Assembly (NCBI GenBank): GCA_002419465.1
Contig: DIGE01000014.1
Span: 62,001-126,000 of the forward strand
DNA length: 64,000 nucleotides
Direction of reading: 5' to 3'
DNA from: Geobacter sp. UBA5730
Lineage (GTDB): Bacteria; Desulfobacterota; Desulfuromonadia; Geobacterales; Pseudopelobacteraceae
Shown here one piece after another: positions 34,883-44,820 of the stretch. The position numbers and the translations under genes are program-made. How positions within the stretch are numbered: position 1 is the first letter of the stretch; each line of letters begins with the position of its first letter. A model generated the notes under the pieces. The model did no database searches, had not been told where the DNA came from, and saw only the letters and a list, made by a program, of their open reading frames with translations.

Positions 34883-35566
34883 ATGGCAACGTATCAGGAT
34901 TATTACGCCATCCTCGGCGTAGGGAAAACAGCAACTCAAGAAGAGATTCAGCGGGTCTACCGTAAACTGGCCCGCAAGTACCATCCTGACATCAATAAGG
35001 AAAGCTCCGCCGAAGAGAAATTCAAACAGATCAACGAAGCCTACGAGGTGCTGGGCGACCCGGAAAAACGGGCCAGATACGATCAGTTCGGCAGCGGGTG
35101 GGATGGGCAGTTTGCCAACCAGGGGTATCAGGGAGGCGATAATGTTCGCTTTCACTACTCCACTGCCGATCCGGGGCAGTTCAGTGATTTCTTCCAGAAC
35201 CTCTTTGGCGGCGGGTGGGGTTTTGGTGAAGAAGCCGAATTCCGGGGCGGCACCAGGAGGCGGCGAGGCCGTGACCATGAGACCACCGTCAACATCACGC
35301 TGGCCGATGCCTGTCATGGCACCAGGAAAAGTATCGAACTGGAGAAGGTCGAAGCCGATAGCAGCGGCAGACCGACCAGGTCCAGACGGAACTATGACGT
35401 CACCATTCCTCCCGGCGTGACTGACGGCTCACTGATCCGCCTTGCGCCTGAAACGGGACCTTGGCCTCAACTTCGATGCCGTTGCCTTGGTGATGGAGTT
35501 GCTGGACCGTATCGACGCCCTGGAGCGGCGAATATAAACCGTACTCTGACGGGAGCTAAACCATGA
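34883..35566 (+). CDS. DnaJ/CbpA-type co-chaperone, C-terminal half lost
   Basis: Begins as a normal DnaJ-class protein: J domain with DYYAILGVGKTATQEEI and the HPD motif at residues 34-36, a G/F-rich region (NLFGGGWGFGEE), then the start of the substrate-binding domain (RNYDVTIPPGVTDGSLIRLA). The homology stops there, near base 35446; the remaining 40 residues are read out of frame through the 3' end of a cbpM gene (see 35442-35537). A CbpA-type protein is usually about 300 residues; 227 remain. The J domain is intact, so it could still stimulate DnaK. Confidence 0.85.
   Translation: MATYQDYYAILGVGKTATQEEIQRVYRKLARKYHPDINKESSAEEKFKQINEAYEVLGDPEKRARYDQFGSGWDGQFANQGYQGGDNVRFHYSTADPGQFSDFFQNLFGGGWGFGEEAEFRGGTRRRRGRDHETTVNITLADACHGTRKSIELEKVEADSSGRPTRSRRNYDVTIPPGVTDGSLIRLAPETGPWPQLRCRCLGDGVAGPYRRPGAANINRTLTGAKP
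35442..35537 (+). pseudogene. 3' remnant of a cbpM-like chaperone modulator gene
   Basis: In the frame of 35442 the bases read LRLKRDLGLNFDAVALVMEL, then LDRIDALERRI and a stop at 35535-35537. This is the typical C-terminal end of CbpM/MerR-like modulators, which normally follow cbpA. The front of the gene is gone, joined to the interior of dnaJ by a deletion at about 35440-35450. Confidence 0.7.
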
Positions 35567-36690
35567 TACAGAAAACTGCCGATCCTTTCCTGCGCCGCCT
35601 GCGCTGGCTGACCATCGCGGTCATCACCGTGCTGTTCGCCTGGCATGCCCTGTCGTGGGCGGACCGGGCGTTCCAGAAAGAATCAGCAACACCGCGAGCG
35701 GTAACCGCACGGGGCGATCTGGCCGTTGATGAGAAATCGACCATCGAACTGTTCGAACGGTCCCGCGATTCAGTCGTGTATATTTCCACATCAGAACGGG
35801 TTATGGACTTCTGGAGCCGCAATATCTTCACCATCCCTCGTGGCACCGGGTCCGGATTCATTTGGGATAACAAGGGACATGTGGTCACCAATTACCATGT
35901 CATCGAAGGGGCTTCGGAAGCACGGGTCAGATTGTCGGACGGCAAGGAGTACAAGGCCAGTCTGGTCGGTGCCAGTCCCATGCACGACCTGGCGGTGCTG
36001 AAGATCGGCACCGGCTTCAAAGGGCATTCGCTGCCGGTGGGCACCTCGCACAACCTGAAAGTTGGACAGAAGGTGTTCGCCATTGGCAACCCGTTTGGTC
36101 TCGACTGGACTCTAACCACAGGGATCGTCTCTGCTCTGGACCGGTCATTGAAGGTGGAGTCAGGCAGCGTCATAGAGCATCTGATCCAGACCGATGCCGC
36201 CATCAACCCGGGAAACTCCGGCGGGCCGTTGCTTGATTCCGCCGGTCGGCTCATTGGTATTAATACCGCCATCTACAGCCCGTCCGGCGCGTCCGCCGGG
36301 GTCGGATTTGCGGTCCCGGTTGATACTGTCAACCGGGTGGTACCGCAACTGGTCGGTCAAGGGAAATATATCCGCCCATCCTTGGGAATTGACATTGACC
36401 AAGATCTTAACGAGGCGATTACTGAACAGCTTGGCGTCAAAGGTGTAGCAATACTCAAGGTGCGTTCAAATTCTCCGGCAGCACGTGCAGGGTTCAGAGG
36501 CATAACCATTAATCGTGACCGAACATTTTCTCCAGGAGATATCATTATAGCCGTACAAGGAAAACAGGTCGAAACGATTCCCAAATTGCTGGCTCGACTG
36601 GATGACTTCAAAGTGGGCGATACCGTGACCATCACCATTCTCCGTGACGGCAAACAGCAGCAGCGCAACGTTCAGTTGCAGGCAGAGTAA
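35563..36690 (+). CDS. HtrA/DegQ-type serine protease
   Basis: A 375-residue periplasmic protease/chaperone anchored by one N-terminal helix (about 13-32). Trypsin-like domain with His112 (TNYHVIEG), Asp142 (HDLAVLKI) and Ser219 (NPGNSGGPLL), then one PDZ domain from about 275. Single PDZ plus membrane anchor fits the DegS/HtrA subtype. It overlaps the dnaJ stop by 4 bases (ATGA) and completes a protein-quality-control group with the three hsp20 genes. Confidence 0.93.
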   Translation: MIQKTADPFLRRLRWLTIAVITVLFAWHALSWADRAFQKESATPRAVTARGDLAVDEKSTIELFERSRDSVVYISTSERVMDFWSRNIFTIPRGTGSGFIWDNKGHVVTNYHVIEGASEARVRLSDGKEYKASLVGASPMHDLAVLKIGTGFKGHSLPVGTSHNLKVGQKVFAIGNPFGLDWTLTTGIVSALDRSLKVESGSVIEHLIQTDAAINPGNSGGPLLDSAGRLIGINTAIYSPSGASAGVGFAVPVDTVNRVVPQLVGQGKYIRPSLGIDIDQDLNEAITEQLGVKGVAILKVRSNSPAARAGFRGITINRDRTFSPGDIIIAVQGKQVETIPKLLARLDDFKVGDTVTITILRDGKQQQRNVQLQAE

Positions 36691-36715
36691 GCGAAATCAA
36701 GCCGGGAGAAACGGA

Positions 36716-36844
36716 ATGCCCCAAACGATCGATGATCTCATACGACGGATCAAAGAACTGCAGGAGGAACTCGAAGTCAAGTTCAAGAAGAAACGGGACG
36801 AATTCGAGTTCATTATCGAGGAGAAGCAGGGTCGGGGAGCCTGA
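36716..36844 (+). CDS. 42-aa protein, possibly the N-terminal stub of a longer one
   Basis: Starts with GGGAGAAACGGA before ATG. It is one charged helix: TIDDLIRRIKELQEELEVKF then KKKRDEFEFIIEE, ending in QGRGA. I recall this helix as the start of a membrane protein of about 170 residues that often lies next to hsp20 genes; if so, the rest is missing here. This is memory of the family and not checked by search. The DUF169 gene begins convergently 14 bases later. Confidence 0.5.
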   Translation: MPQTIDDLIRRIKELQEELEVKFKKKRDEFEFIIEEKQGRGA

Positions 36845-36857
36845 GGCTTTTTTCCCC

Positions 36858-37676
36858 TCACTCCAACAAGTCGGCCCAGGTGCTCCCCTCCAGGAAGCTC
36901 CCGGCAATATTGGCCTCCATCTCCTGCAAACGCCGGAACGGAATGGTAAAGGTCATTTTGTCGTTCGCGTTTTGCCCTTTAAGATATCTGCGGGCGGATA
37001 TATCGGTCAGACCAATGAGACAGCGCGGCCTCTCCTTCTTTGCTTCCTCGTATGACATGATCCCGACTGCCTGGCACGCCGCTACCCACGGCACGATCAC
37101 ATTCTCCAGCCCTGGACGATCATAGTTCGCCAGGATTACCAATGCAGACAGCTGGTCCGCATTCACCAGATATGTCACCGAGACCGGTTCCTCTTTATTT
37201 AAATCGACCTGCGACAACGGCTTCATCACTACGTACTTTGCTGGAACCTCTGTGATCGGAAGCGAGGCCACGAAGTCTTCAACCAGTTCAGGACTCTTCT
37301 TGTAACGCTCCCCGTGAAGGAACTCTTCTATGAACCTCTCCGGAGCGCCCCCCGCCTTCATCCCTTCCCCGATCGCCTTTCCTGCAGGATCTAATTCGTT
37401 GCCACTGGAGAGGAAACCGCAGAAGCCAGACATCCCGCCAGGAAAATGGCTCTGATAAGTGTTACCGAAACCGAGGCCGACCCCACCACCCGGACAGCCA
37501 AATGATTTACAGTCGAAAACAACGGTCTTGCCACGTACGGCAGAGGTGAACAGGAACATGACGCACGATGACGCCCCCTCAGCAAACTGCGTTGCCCCCT
37601 CCGGCTTCTCATCCGAGAAGAGTATGGCCACCGGCTCCGATTTCAAATTTAATGCAGCTTTGAGTTTACTTTCCAT
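36858..37676 (-). CDS. DUF169 family protein
   Basis: A 272-residue protein of the DUF169 family. Visible blocks: LNLKSEPVAILFSDEKPEG, a cysteine-containing stretch FDCKSFGCPGGGVGLGFG, YVVMKPLSQVD and IPFRRLQEMEANIAGSFL. No signal or membrane segment. DUF169 proteins are common in archaea and anaerobes; function unknown. GGAAGGAGCAACA precedes the ATG. A MarR gene lies 98 bases upstream on the same strand and may control it. Confidence 0.85.
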   Translation of the reverse strand: MESKLKAALNLKSEPVAILFSDEKPEGATQFAEGASSCVMFLFTSAVRGKTVVFDCKSFGCPGGGVGLGFGNTYQSHFPGGMSGFCGFLSSGNELDPAGKAIGEGMKAGGAPERFIEEFLHGERYKKSPELVEDFVASLPITEVPAKYVVMKPLSQVDLNKEEPVSVTYLVNADQLSALVILANYDRPGLENVIVPWVAACQAVGIMSYEEAKKERPRCLIGLTDISARRYLKGQNANDKMTFTIPFRRLQEMEANIAGSFLEGSTWADLLE

Positions 37677-37774
37677 TGTTGCTCCTTCCTTCTAAAAGTT
37701 TGTTGAACGAGTAGGAAGCTGGAATAGTTCAACTTTTATGAACCAAAATGGGCAGAATTGAAGCGACACGCACA

Positions 37775-38233
37775 TCATTCCACCTCCTTCGGTAAGTTGT
37801 GCTCAAGCCGTTTCAAGAGTATAGTCATCAATGAAACAGCCTCGGCAATTTTGATTGAATCGATTGCATCGGCAATTTTATTTGCCCACTCTGCCTGACG
37901 GCGGACGACTTCCTGCATTACGGTTCTTCCGTGTGGTGTTAGTGAATAGAGTTTTGCTCTACGATGAGCGGGATTAGGGGAGGTTGCAGCAAATCCATCT
38001 GCCACCAAGCAATCCGCTATTCGCTGGACGTTCTGTCGGGTGAGGCCCCTTCGGCGGGCGATCTCCGCCACTGTTGCCGGGGAGTCACATAAAGATCCAA
38101 GGACCTGCCAGCGGGCACTGGTCAGTCCCAGATCACCTACCAACTGGTCTCCAGCGGCAATGAGTGCACCATTCAGACGGAAAATTTCCAAGATAAGACT
38201 GGTGAAGTTGGCACCGGAAGGCGTATGCTCCAT
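37775..38233 (-). CDS. MarR family transcriptional regulator
   Basis: A 152-residue winged-helix regulator: ARWQVLGSLCDSPATVAEIA, RRGLTRQNVQRIADCLVADG and the wing PNPAHRRAKLYSLTPHG. AGGAG lies before the ATG. Two palindromes stand just upstream (38246-38281), so it probably represses itself. The DUF169 gene follows on the same strand and the iron-sulfur flavoprotein gene diverges. Confidence 0.92.
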   Translation of the reverse strand: MEHTPSGANFTSLILEIFRLNGALIAAGDQLVGDLGLTSARWQVLGSLCDSPATVAEIARRRGLTRQNVQRIADCLVADGFAATSPNPAHRRAKLYSLTPHGRTVMQEVVRRQAEWANKIADAIDSIKIAEAVSLMTILLKRLEHNLPKEVE

Positions 38234-38245
38234 TTCAGGCTCCTA

Positions 38246-38281
38246 TTGACAGCAGGCTGTCAAAATGACAACAACATGTCA
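38246..38281. promoter_or_regulatory. Double palindromic operator next to marR
   Basis: TTGACAGC-AG-GCTGTCAA (38246-38263) is a perfect 8-2-8 palindrome; TGACA-N6-TGTCA (38266-38281) is a second site with the same half-site. They lie 13-48 bases before the marR start codon. Confidence 0.65.
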
Positions 38282-38435
38282 AGTTAAATTTCAAACAAAG
38301 TAATAAGCATCGTGACCCTACTCTGTCACTGGATGTTGAACTGGCTGATGGCCGTCACATCGGGATAAACGTTTAGGGTTTTCTTCCTAAAAACAACGAA
38401 CTCTTTGCAGTACAAACAACGGAGGGGACAATCCC

Positions 38436-39011
38436 ATGAAGGTTATCGCATTCAACGGCAGCGCCCGCAGAGACGGCAATACCGCCAAGCTGATCACCTA
38501 CGCCTGTGAAGAGCTGAACAAGGAGGGGATTGCAACCGAGCTGGTGCAGTTGGCCGGCCGGCCGATCCACGGCTGCATCGCCTGCTACAAATGCTTTGCC
38601 AGCAAGGACCGCCGTTGTGCGGTGACCGACGACGTGGCCAACGAATGCATTGAGAAGATGGATGGGGCCGACGGGATCATCATCGGCTCACCCACCTACT
38701 TTGCAGCCATCAGCCCCGAGGCCAAGGCCTTGATCGACCGCAGCGGCATGGTGGGCCGGGCCAACGGCGACATGTACAAGCGCAAGGTGGGGGCCGGGGT
38801 GGTGGCGGTGCGCCGGGCCGGCGCGATCCACGTCTTTGACACCATCAACCACTTTTTCACCATCGGCCAGATGATCATTGTGGGCTCCAGCTACTGGAAT
38901 GTCGGGGTGGGACGCAACATCGGCGATGTGGACGGTGATGAGGAGGGGATCAAGACCATGCGTGATCTGGGGATCAACATGGCCTGGCTGCTGAAGAAAC
39001 TGACTGCATAA
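38436..39011 (+). CDS. Flavodoxin-like NADPH/FMN reductase, iron-sulfur flavoprotein type
   Basis: A 191-residue flavodoxin-fold protein: FNGSARRDGNTAKL binds FMN phosphate, GSPTYFAAISPEAKALIDR lies at the flavin site. Cysteines C47-x2-C50-x2-C53-x7-C61 match the compact 4Fe-4S motif of iron-sulfur flavoproteins of anaerobes. CGGAGGGG precedes the ATG. Divergent from marR, so possibly in the same control circuit. Confidence 0.88.
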   Translation: MKVIAFNGSARRDGNTAKLITYACEELNKEGIATELVQLAGRPIHGCIACYKCFASKDRRCAVTDDVANECIEKMDGADGIIIGSPTYFAAISPEAKALIDRSGMVGRANGDMYKRKVGAGVVAVRRAGAIHVFDTINHFFTIGQMIIVGSSYWNVGVGRNIGDVDGDEEGIKTMRDLGINMAWLLKKLTA

Positions 39012-39024
39012 TACAAACAAAAGA

Positions 39025-39047
39025 GGGGGCCTTCTGGCCCCCTTTGT
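39025..39047. terminator. Intrinsic terminator between flavoprotein gene and ligA
   Basis: GGGGGCC (39025-39031), loop TTCT, GGCCCCC (39036-39042), then TTTGT; A-rich flank on the other side suggests use from both directions. Confidence 0.85.
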
Positions 39048-41099
39048 TCATTCCGTTTCCAGCAGCTGCAAAAACTGTTCTTCATCCAGCACGACCACGC
39101 CCAAGGTGCGGGCCTTATCCAGTTTGCTGCCCGCCTCACTGCCGGCCACCAGATAGTCGGTTTTTTTTGAGACCGACCCTGTGACCGTGCCCCCCCCATC
39201 CTCCACCATCGCCTTGGCGGCATCACGGCTAAAACCGGTCAGGGTGCCGGTAAAAACAAAGGTTCTGCCGCTCAAACGGCCACCAACCCTTTTCGATGCA
39301 GCGGCCGGTGCAACGCCAGCCTCCAGCAGCCGCTGCACCACAGCCTGGTTGACCGGATTGTCAAAAAAGGAGCGGATACTGGCCGCCACTGCGGGGCCCA
39401 CATCGCGGATACTGGTCAATTCATCCAAAGTGGCTGCCTGTAACTGTGCAATGCTGCCGAACTGCTCCGCCAGCAAGCGGGCGGTACGGGCCCCCACATG
39501 CCGGATTCCCAGGGCAAAGACAAACCGCCCCAGCTCCTGCTGTTTGCTGGCGCTGATGGCGTTCAGCAGATTGCTGGCCAACTTGTCGCCCATCCGCTCA
39601 AACTGCATGAAATCACGCTCGGTCAGGTGGTACAAATCAGCCACGTCTTTGACCAGTCCCAGACTGATCAGCTGTTCGATGTACTTGCTACCCAACCCCT
39701 CAATATCCATGGCGTCGCGGGAGGCAAAATGGATGATCGTCTCGGCCAGTTGGGGCGGACAGGCCAGCCCGCCCAGACAGCGCACCGCCACCTCCCCTTC
39801 CAAGCGGGCCGTCGGTGCGCCGCAGACCGGACACTGCTGCGGCGCTGGCACCATCCGCTCCTGTCCGCTACGTTGTTCCGTCAGTACCTTGACGACCGCC
39901 GGGATCACGTCTCCGGCCCGCTCCACCACCACCCGGTCACCGATGCGCACATCCTTGCGCTCGATCTCATCCCAGTTGTGCAGGGTGGCGCGTGAGACGG
40001 TCACGCCGGACAGCTCCACCGGCTGCAGTATCGCCACCGGGGTGATCACCCCGGTGCGCCCCACGGAAAGCAGGATATCATCAAGCCTTGTTTCAGCCTG
40101 ACGGGGCGGGAATTTGCAGGCCACCGCCCAGCGGGGCGAACGGCTCTTCTCCCCCAGCTCCTGCTGCAGCCGCAGGTCGTCGATCTTCAGCACCGCACCG
40201 TCGATCTCGTAGGGCAGTTCGTCGCGCTGAGCCAGCAGGTCACGGTAGTAGGCCACCGCCTTTTCGATGCCGGTCACCCTGCGCTGACGGTCGCTGACCG
40301 GCAGACCCCAGCCAGCCAGCTGCTGCATCAGACCGGTCTGCGTGGTTGCAGCCGCCCCCTCACCCTCGATCATCCCCACGCCGTAGCAGACCAGGGCCAG
40401 CGGACGCCGTGCCGCTACCTTCGGGTCCAATTGCCGAATGGAACCGGCTGCGGCGTTGCGCGGGTTGGCAAAGGCCGGTTCACCATCCTCCTCCCGCTGG
40501 CTATTCAGTTGCTGAAAGGCTGCCAGCGGCAGATAGACCTCGCCACGCACCTCCAGCAGGGTGGGCAGTTCCGCGCCGTTCAAACGCAGCGGCACGTTAC
40601 GGATGGTGCGGATGTTGGCGGTCACCTCTTCCCCCACCTCGCCGTCGCCACGGGTTGAGGCCTGCACCAGCAGGCCATCGCGGTAGACCAGTTCAACCGC
40701 CAGGCCATCCATCTTGGGCTCTCCCAGGTAGGTCAGCGAGATCGCGTCGGCCAGCCCGAGAAAACTGCGGCAACGCTGTTCAAACTCCCTGATCGCAGCT
40801 TCATCCGGGGCGTTTTCCAACGAGAGCATCGGCAACCTGTGACGCACCTGAACAAAACGGGCCAGCGGTTGCCCGCCCACCCGTAACGTCGGGGAGTCAG
40901 GGGCGGCCAGGCCGGGATGCTGCTGCTCCAGTTGTTGCAGTTCGCGAAACAGGGTATCGTACTCGGCGTCACTGATCTCCGGCCGGTCCTGTTCATAATA
41001 GCAACGGTTATGATGCTCAATCAGACGTCGCAGCTCGAGCATCCGCTCAGCAGCAGGGTCAACGGGCGAGGCAACGCCAAAGAGTGATGGTTGTTCCAT
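39048..41099 (-). CDS. ligA: NAD+-dependent DNA ligase LigA
   Basis: A 683-residue ligase that seals nicks in replication and repair. NAD-binding Ia domain near the start (HHNRCYYEQDRPEISDAEYD), adenylation motif KMDGLA with the catalytic Lys, OB fold, a four-cysteine zinc finger (CPVCG then CLGGLACP), helix-hairpin-helix repeats (GIRHVGARTARLLAEQFG) and a C-terminal BRCT domain (SGRTFVFTGTLTGFSRDAA). The start at 41099 has GGAG 6 bases upstream; the frame runs on past it but without homology. Confidence 0.97.
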   Translation of the reverse strand: MEQPSLFGVASPVDPAAERMLELRRLIEHHNRCYYEQDRPEISDAEYDTLFRELQQLEQQHPGLAAPDSPTLRVGGQPLARFVQVRHRLPMLSLENAPDEAAIREFEQRCRSFLGLADAISLTYLGEPKMDGLAVELVYRDGLLVQASTRGDGEVGEEVTANIRTIRNVPLRLNGAELPTLLEVRGEVYLPLAAFQQLNSQREEDGEPAFANPRNAAAGSIRQLDPKVAARRPLALVCYGVGMIEGEGAAATTQTGLMQQLAGWGLPVSDRQRRVTGIEKAVAYYRDLLAQRDELPYEIDGAVLKIDDLRLQQELGEKSRSPRWAVACKFPPRQAETRLDDILLSVGRTGVITPVAILQPVELSGVTVSRATLHNWDEIERKDVRIGDRVVVERAGDVIPAVVKVLTEQRSGQERMVPAPQQCPVCGAPTARLEGEVAVRCLGGLACPPQLAETIIHFASRDAMDIEGLGSKYIEQLISLGLVKDVADLYHLTERDFMQFERMGDKLASNLLNAISASKQQELGRFVFALGIRHVGARTARLLAEQFGSIAQLQAATLDELTSIRDVGPAVAASIRSFFDNPVNQAVVQRLLEAGVAPAAASKRVGGRLSGRTFVFTGTLTGFSRDAAKAMVEDGGGTVTGSVSKKTDYLVAGSEAGSKLDKARTLGVVVLDEEQFLQLLETE

Positions 41100-41156
41100 G
41101 GGGGGGCTCCGGGGAAAGTTCTGCTGACTATAGCAAAAAAATCTTCTTCTTCCCCC

Positions 41157-41185
41157 TTGATTTTTCAGACCCTGCTGGTTATATT
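41157..41185 (+). promoter_or_regulatory. Sigma-70 promoter of groESL
   Basis: TTGATT (41157-41162), 17 bases, TATATT (41180-41185). The transcription start falls near 41192, at the edge of the CIRCE element. Confidence 0.75.
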
Positions 41186-41194
41186 CCACACGTG

Positions 41195-41221
41195 TTAGCA
41201 CTCACCTCTAACGAGTGCTAG
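41195..41221. promoter_or_regulatory. CIRCE element (HrcA operator)
   Basis: TTAGCACTC-N9-GAGTGCTAG, matching the CIRCE consensus TTAGCACTC-N9-GAGTGCTAA except at the last base. It lies between the promoter and groES, so HrcA repression of groESL is expected. hrcA is not in the window. Confidence 0.95.
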
Positions 41222-41274
41222 CAGACTAACCACGAGAAACCACAACCAACCCCCATAGGAAAGGAGCAACAAGT

Positions 41275-41562
41275 ATGAAACTGAGACCTCTTCACGACCG
41301 TCTCATCGTCAAGCGTCTTGACGGCGAGGAAAAAACTGCCGGTGGCCTGTTCATCCCTGATACCGCCAAGGAGAAACCCCAGAAGGGCAAGATCATGGCC
41401 GTAGGCAATGGTAAAAAAACCGAGGACGGCAAGATCATCAAGCTGGATGTCAAGGTGGGCGATACCGTCCTGTTCGGCAAGTATGCCGGCACCGAGATCA
41501 AGGTGGATGGCGACGAGCTGTTGATGATGCGTGAGGATGATATCCTGGCCGTTGTTGAATAG
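41275..41562 (+). CDS. groES: Co-chaperonin GroES
   Basis: A 95-residue lid of the GroEL chamber. KLRPLHDRLIVKRLDGEEKT, then a mobile loop containing GGLFIPDTAKEKPQKGKIMA, and a late GTEIKVDGDELLMMREDDIL. AAAGGAGCAAC precedes the ATG. CIRCE-controlled, with groEL after 105 bases. Confidence 0.98.
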   Translation: MKLRPLHDRLIVKRLDGEEKTAGGLFIPDTAKEKPQKGKIMAVGNGKKTEDGKIIKLDVKVGDTVLFGKYAGTEIKVDGDELLMMREDDILAVVE

Positions 41563-41667
41563 AAGTGAGCGTTCTTTTTCCGTCCTGGTCGCGTCACGCA
41601 CCCAGGACGGAAAAATTCTCACACCCAAGCCAACCTACTTATACCAACTTTACGGAGGAAATAGAGC

Positions 41668-43305
<1,638 letters not shown>

Positions 43306-43329
43306 AAACAACCGCTTAGCAGACAGACA

Positions 43330-43364
43330 AAACGGGCGGGGGATGATTCCTCCGCCCGTTTTTC
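43330..43364 (+). terminator. Intrinsic terminator of groESL
   Basis: AAACGGGCGGGGGA (43330-43343), loop TGAT, TCCTCCGCCCGTTT (43348-43361), then TTC. A 14-bp stem with one G-U pair. Confidence 0.92.
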
Positions 43365-43400
43365 ATCTCAGCCCAACAGCCGTTAAACCCTTATTTTATC

Positions 43401-43429
43401 TGGACAGTCTGAAAATTTTAAGGTATTTA
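43401..43429 (+). promoter_or_regulatory. Possible promoter of the MSHA-like operon
   Basis: TGGACA (43401-43406) and TATTTA (43424-43429), 17 bases apart, about 38 bases before the first gene of the pilus operon. Confidence 0.4.
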
Positions 43430-43467
43430 AACACGTTAATGCTCAACTTTAATCTGTCGGGGTGGGA

Positions 43468-44820
43468 ATGCCACACGTTACGGCCGTAAGCTTCGATGCA
43501 GACGGGATCCGGGTCGTCACAGGACGACGCACACGCAACGGATTCGAGGTCGAGCGCAGCCTGTCCATGACAGCAGATGAGCTGGATGCATTCCTGGCAC
43601 TCAACCGTGCTGGCGAATATCTGGTGGCGGTCAACCCGGCCGATACCCTCTTTGAAACCATCACCATCCCCCCGGTAGCACCAGGCCTTGAAGCCACCCT
43701 GATCCAGACCGAAACCGCCCGGCTCCACCCTGAGCTGGTGCCCTTTTCCTGTAGCTGGCAGGTGATGGGCGATCTCCCGCTGGAAGGTCGCACCGTGCGC
43801 AAGATAGCTTGCTGCCTGGTCCCCCACCAAAGCCTTGAGCCGCTCCTGGAACCGTTCATCCGTCACCACAAGCCGATCCGGCGGCTGGTGGCTGCTCCGG
43901 TAATCCTGGCAGCGCTGGTTCGCAGTGTGGAGTCGACGGACGAGCCCCTGCTTTGCGCCCACGACAGCGGCACCAGCAAACTGCTCTTCCTGCTGGAAGA
44001 CGGTGCCATCACCTTCAGCCGGGCCATCTCCTCCCATGAGCGAGGCTGGGACCCCTTCGACCGTCAGAACGTCGCCATGACCCTGGACTACTGCTTCCAA
44101 TCCCTGCGAATTCGTCCCAGCCGGGTAGTGGTGTTGAACCCATCCGGGCCCCACGATGAAACAGCCCCTGCGCCCCGGCTGGGGCATCTGGAACTGCCGC
44201 TGCAACTGCAAACAGGCCTGCCCCCCGCCATCATGCAGGAGTACCAGGTACCGTTTTTACTGGCAGCCTGGCCACTGCCCGCCACTGCCAACCTGCTGCC
44301 CGACAGTTACCAGTCCGCACAACTGCAACTGGTAGTGCTCAAACGCGGTTGTCAGCTGTTTGGCATCGCCGCCGTCCTGCTACTGATCCTGATCAGCCTG
44401 CAGATAGCCACCCTCACCAGCCTTGAATCAAAGCTGAATGCCCTGCGCAGTCAGGAATCGTCCCTCGCAACCACCCACCAGGCCCATCGGCAGGCCCTGG
44501 CCCAGCACGACCTGATTCTACCGATGATCAGCGCATTGAGCAGTTTTTTATCGGTAGCAGACATCCCCACCACCCTGGCAACCCTGAACGGTTTCAGCGC
44601 CCCCCAGGCCAGACTGCACTCTTTGGTCATCAGGCGCAGTCAGGAATCGCTCAATCTGCAGTTGGCAGGCATGGTAACGGCTGCCGGCTTTGCTGCGTCG
44701 CAGGAACAGTTTGAAGACGTCATCACCGCACTGCAACGGATCAAAGGGATCACACCGGGCACCTGCAACCTGGACCCCAAGACCAGGACCTTCACCATTG
44801 AGGCGACGGCCAAACCATGA
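43468..44820 (+). CDS. MshI-like inner-membrane platform protein (PilM/PilN-type)
   Basis: A 450-residue protein. Residues 1-285 resemble the actin-like PilM/GspL cytoplasmic domain, with little exact motif conservation; one membrane helix follows (IAAVLLLILISLQIATL, about 292-312), then a coiled coil and a PilN-like periplasmic domain. The layout equals GspL or a PilM-PilN fusion. Position before MshJ-, MshK- and secretin genes supports MshI. The ATG at 43468 is preferred over GTG at 43462. Overlaps the next gene by 4 bases. Confidence 0.75.
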   Translation: MPHVTAVSFDADGIRVVTGRRTRNGFEVERSLSMTADELDAFLALNRAGEYLVAVNPADTLFETITIPPVAPGLEATLIQTETARLHPELVPFSCSWQVMGDLPLEGRTVRKIACCLVPHQSLEPLLEPFIRHHKPIRRLVAAPVILAALVRSVESTDEPLLCAHDSGTSKLLFLLEDGAITFSRAISSHERGWDPFDRQNVAMTLDYCFQSLRIRPSRVVVLNPSGPHDETAPAPRLGHLELPLQLQTGLPPAIMQEYQVPFLLAAWPLPATANLLPDSYQSAQLQLVVLKRGCQLFGIAAVLLLILISLQIATLTSLESKLNALRSQESSLATTHQAHRQALAQHDLILPMISALSSFLSVADIPTTLATLNGFSAPQARLHSLVIRRSQESLNLQLAGMVTAAGFAASQEQFEDVITALQRIKGITPGTCNLDPKTRTFTIEATAKP

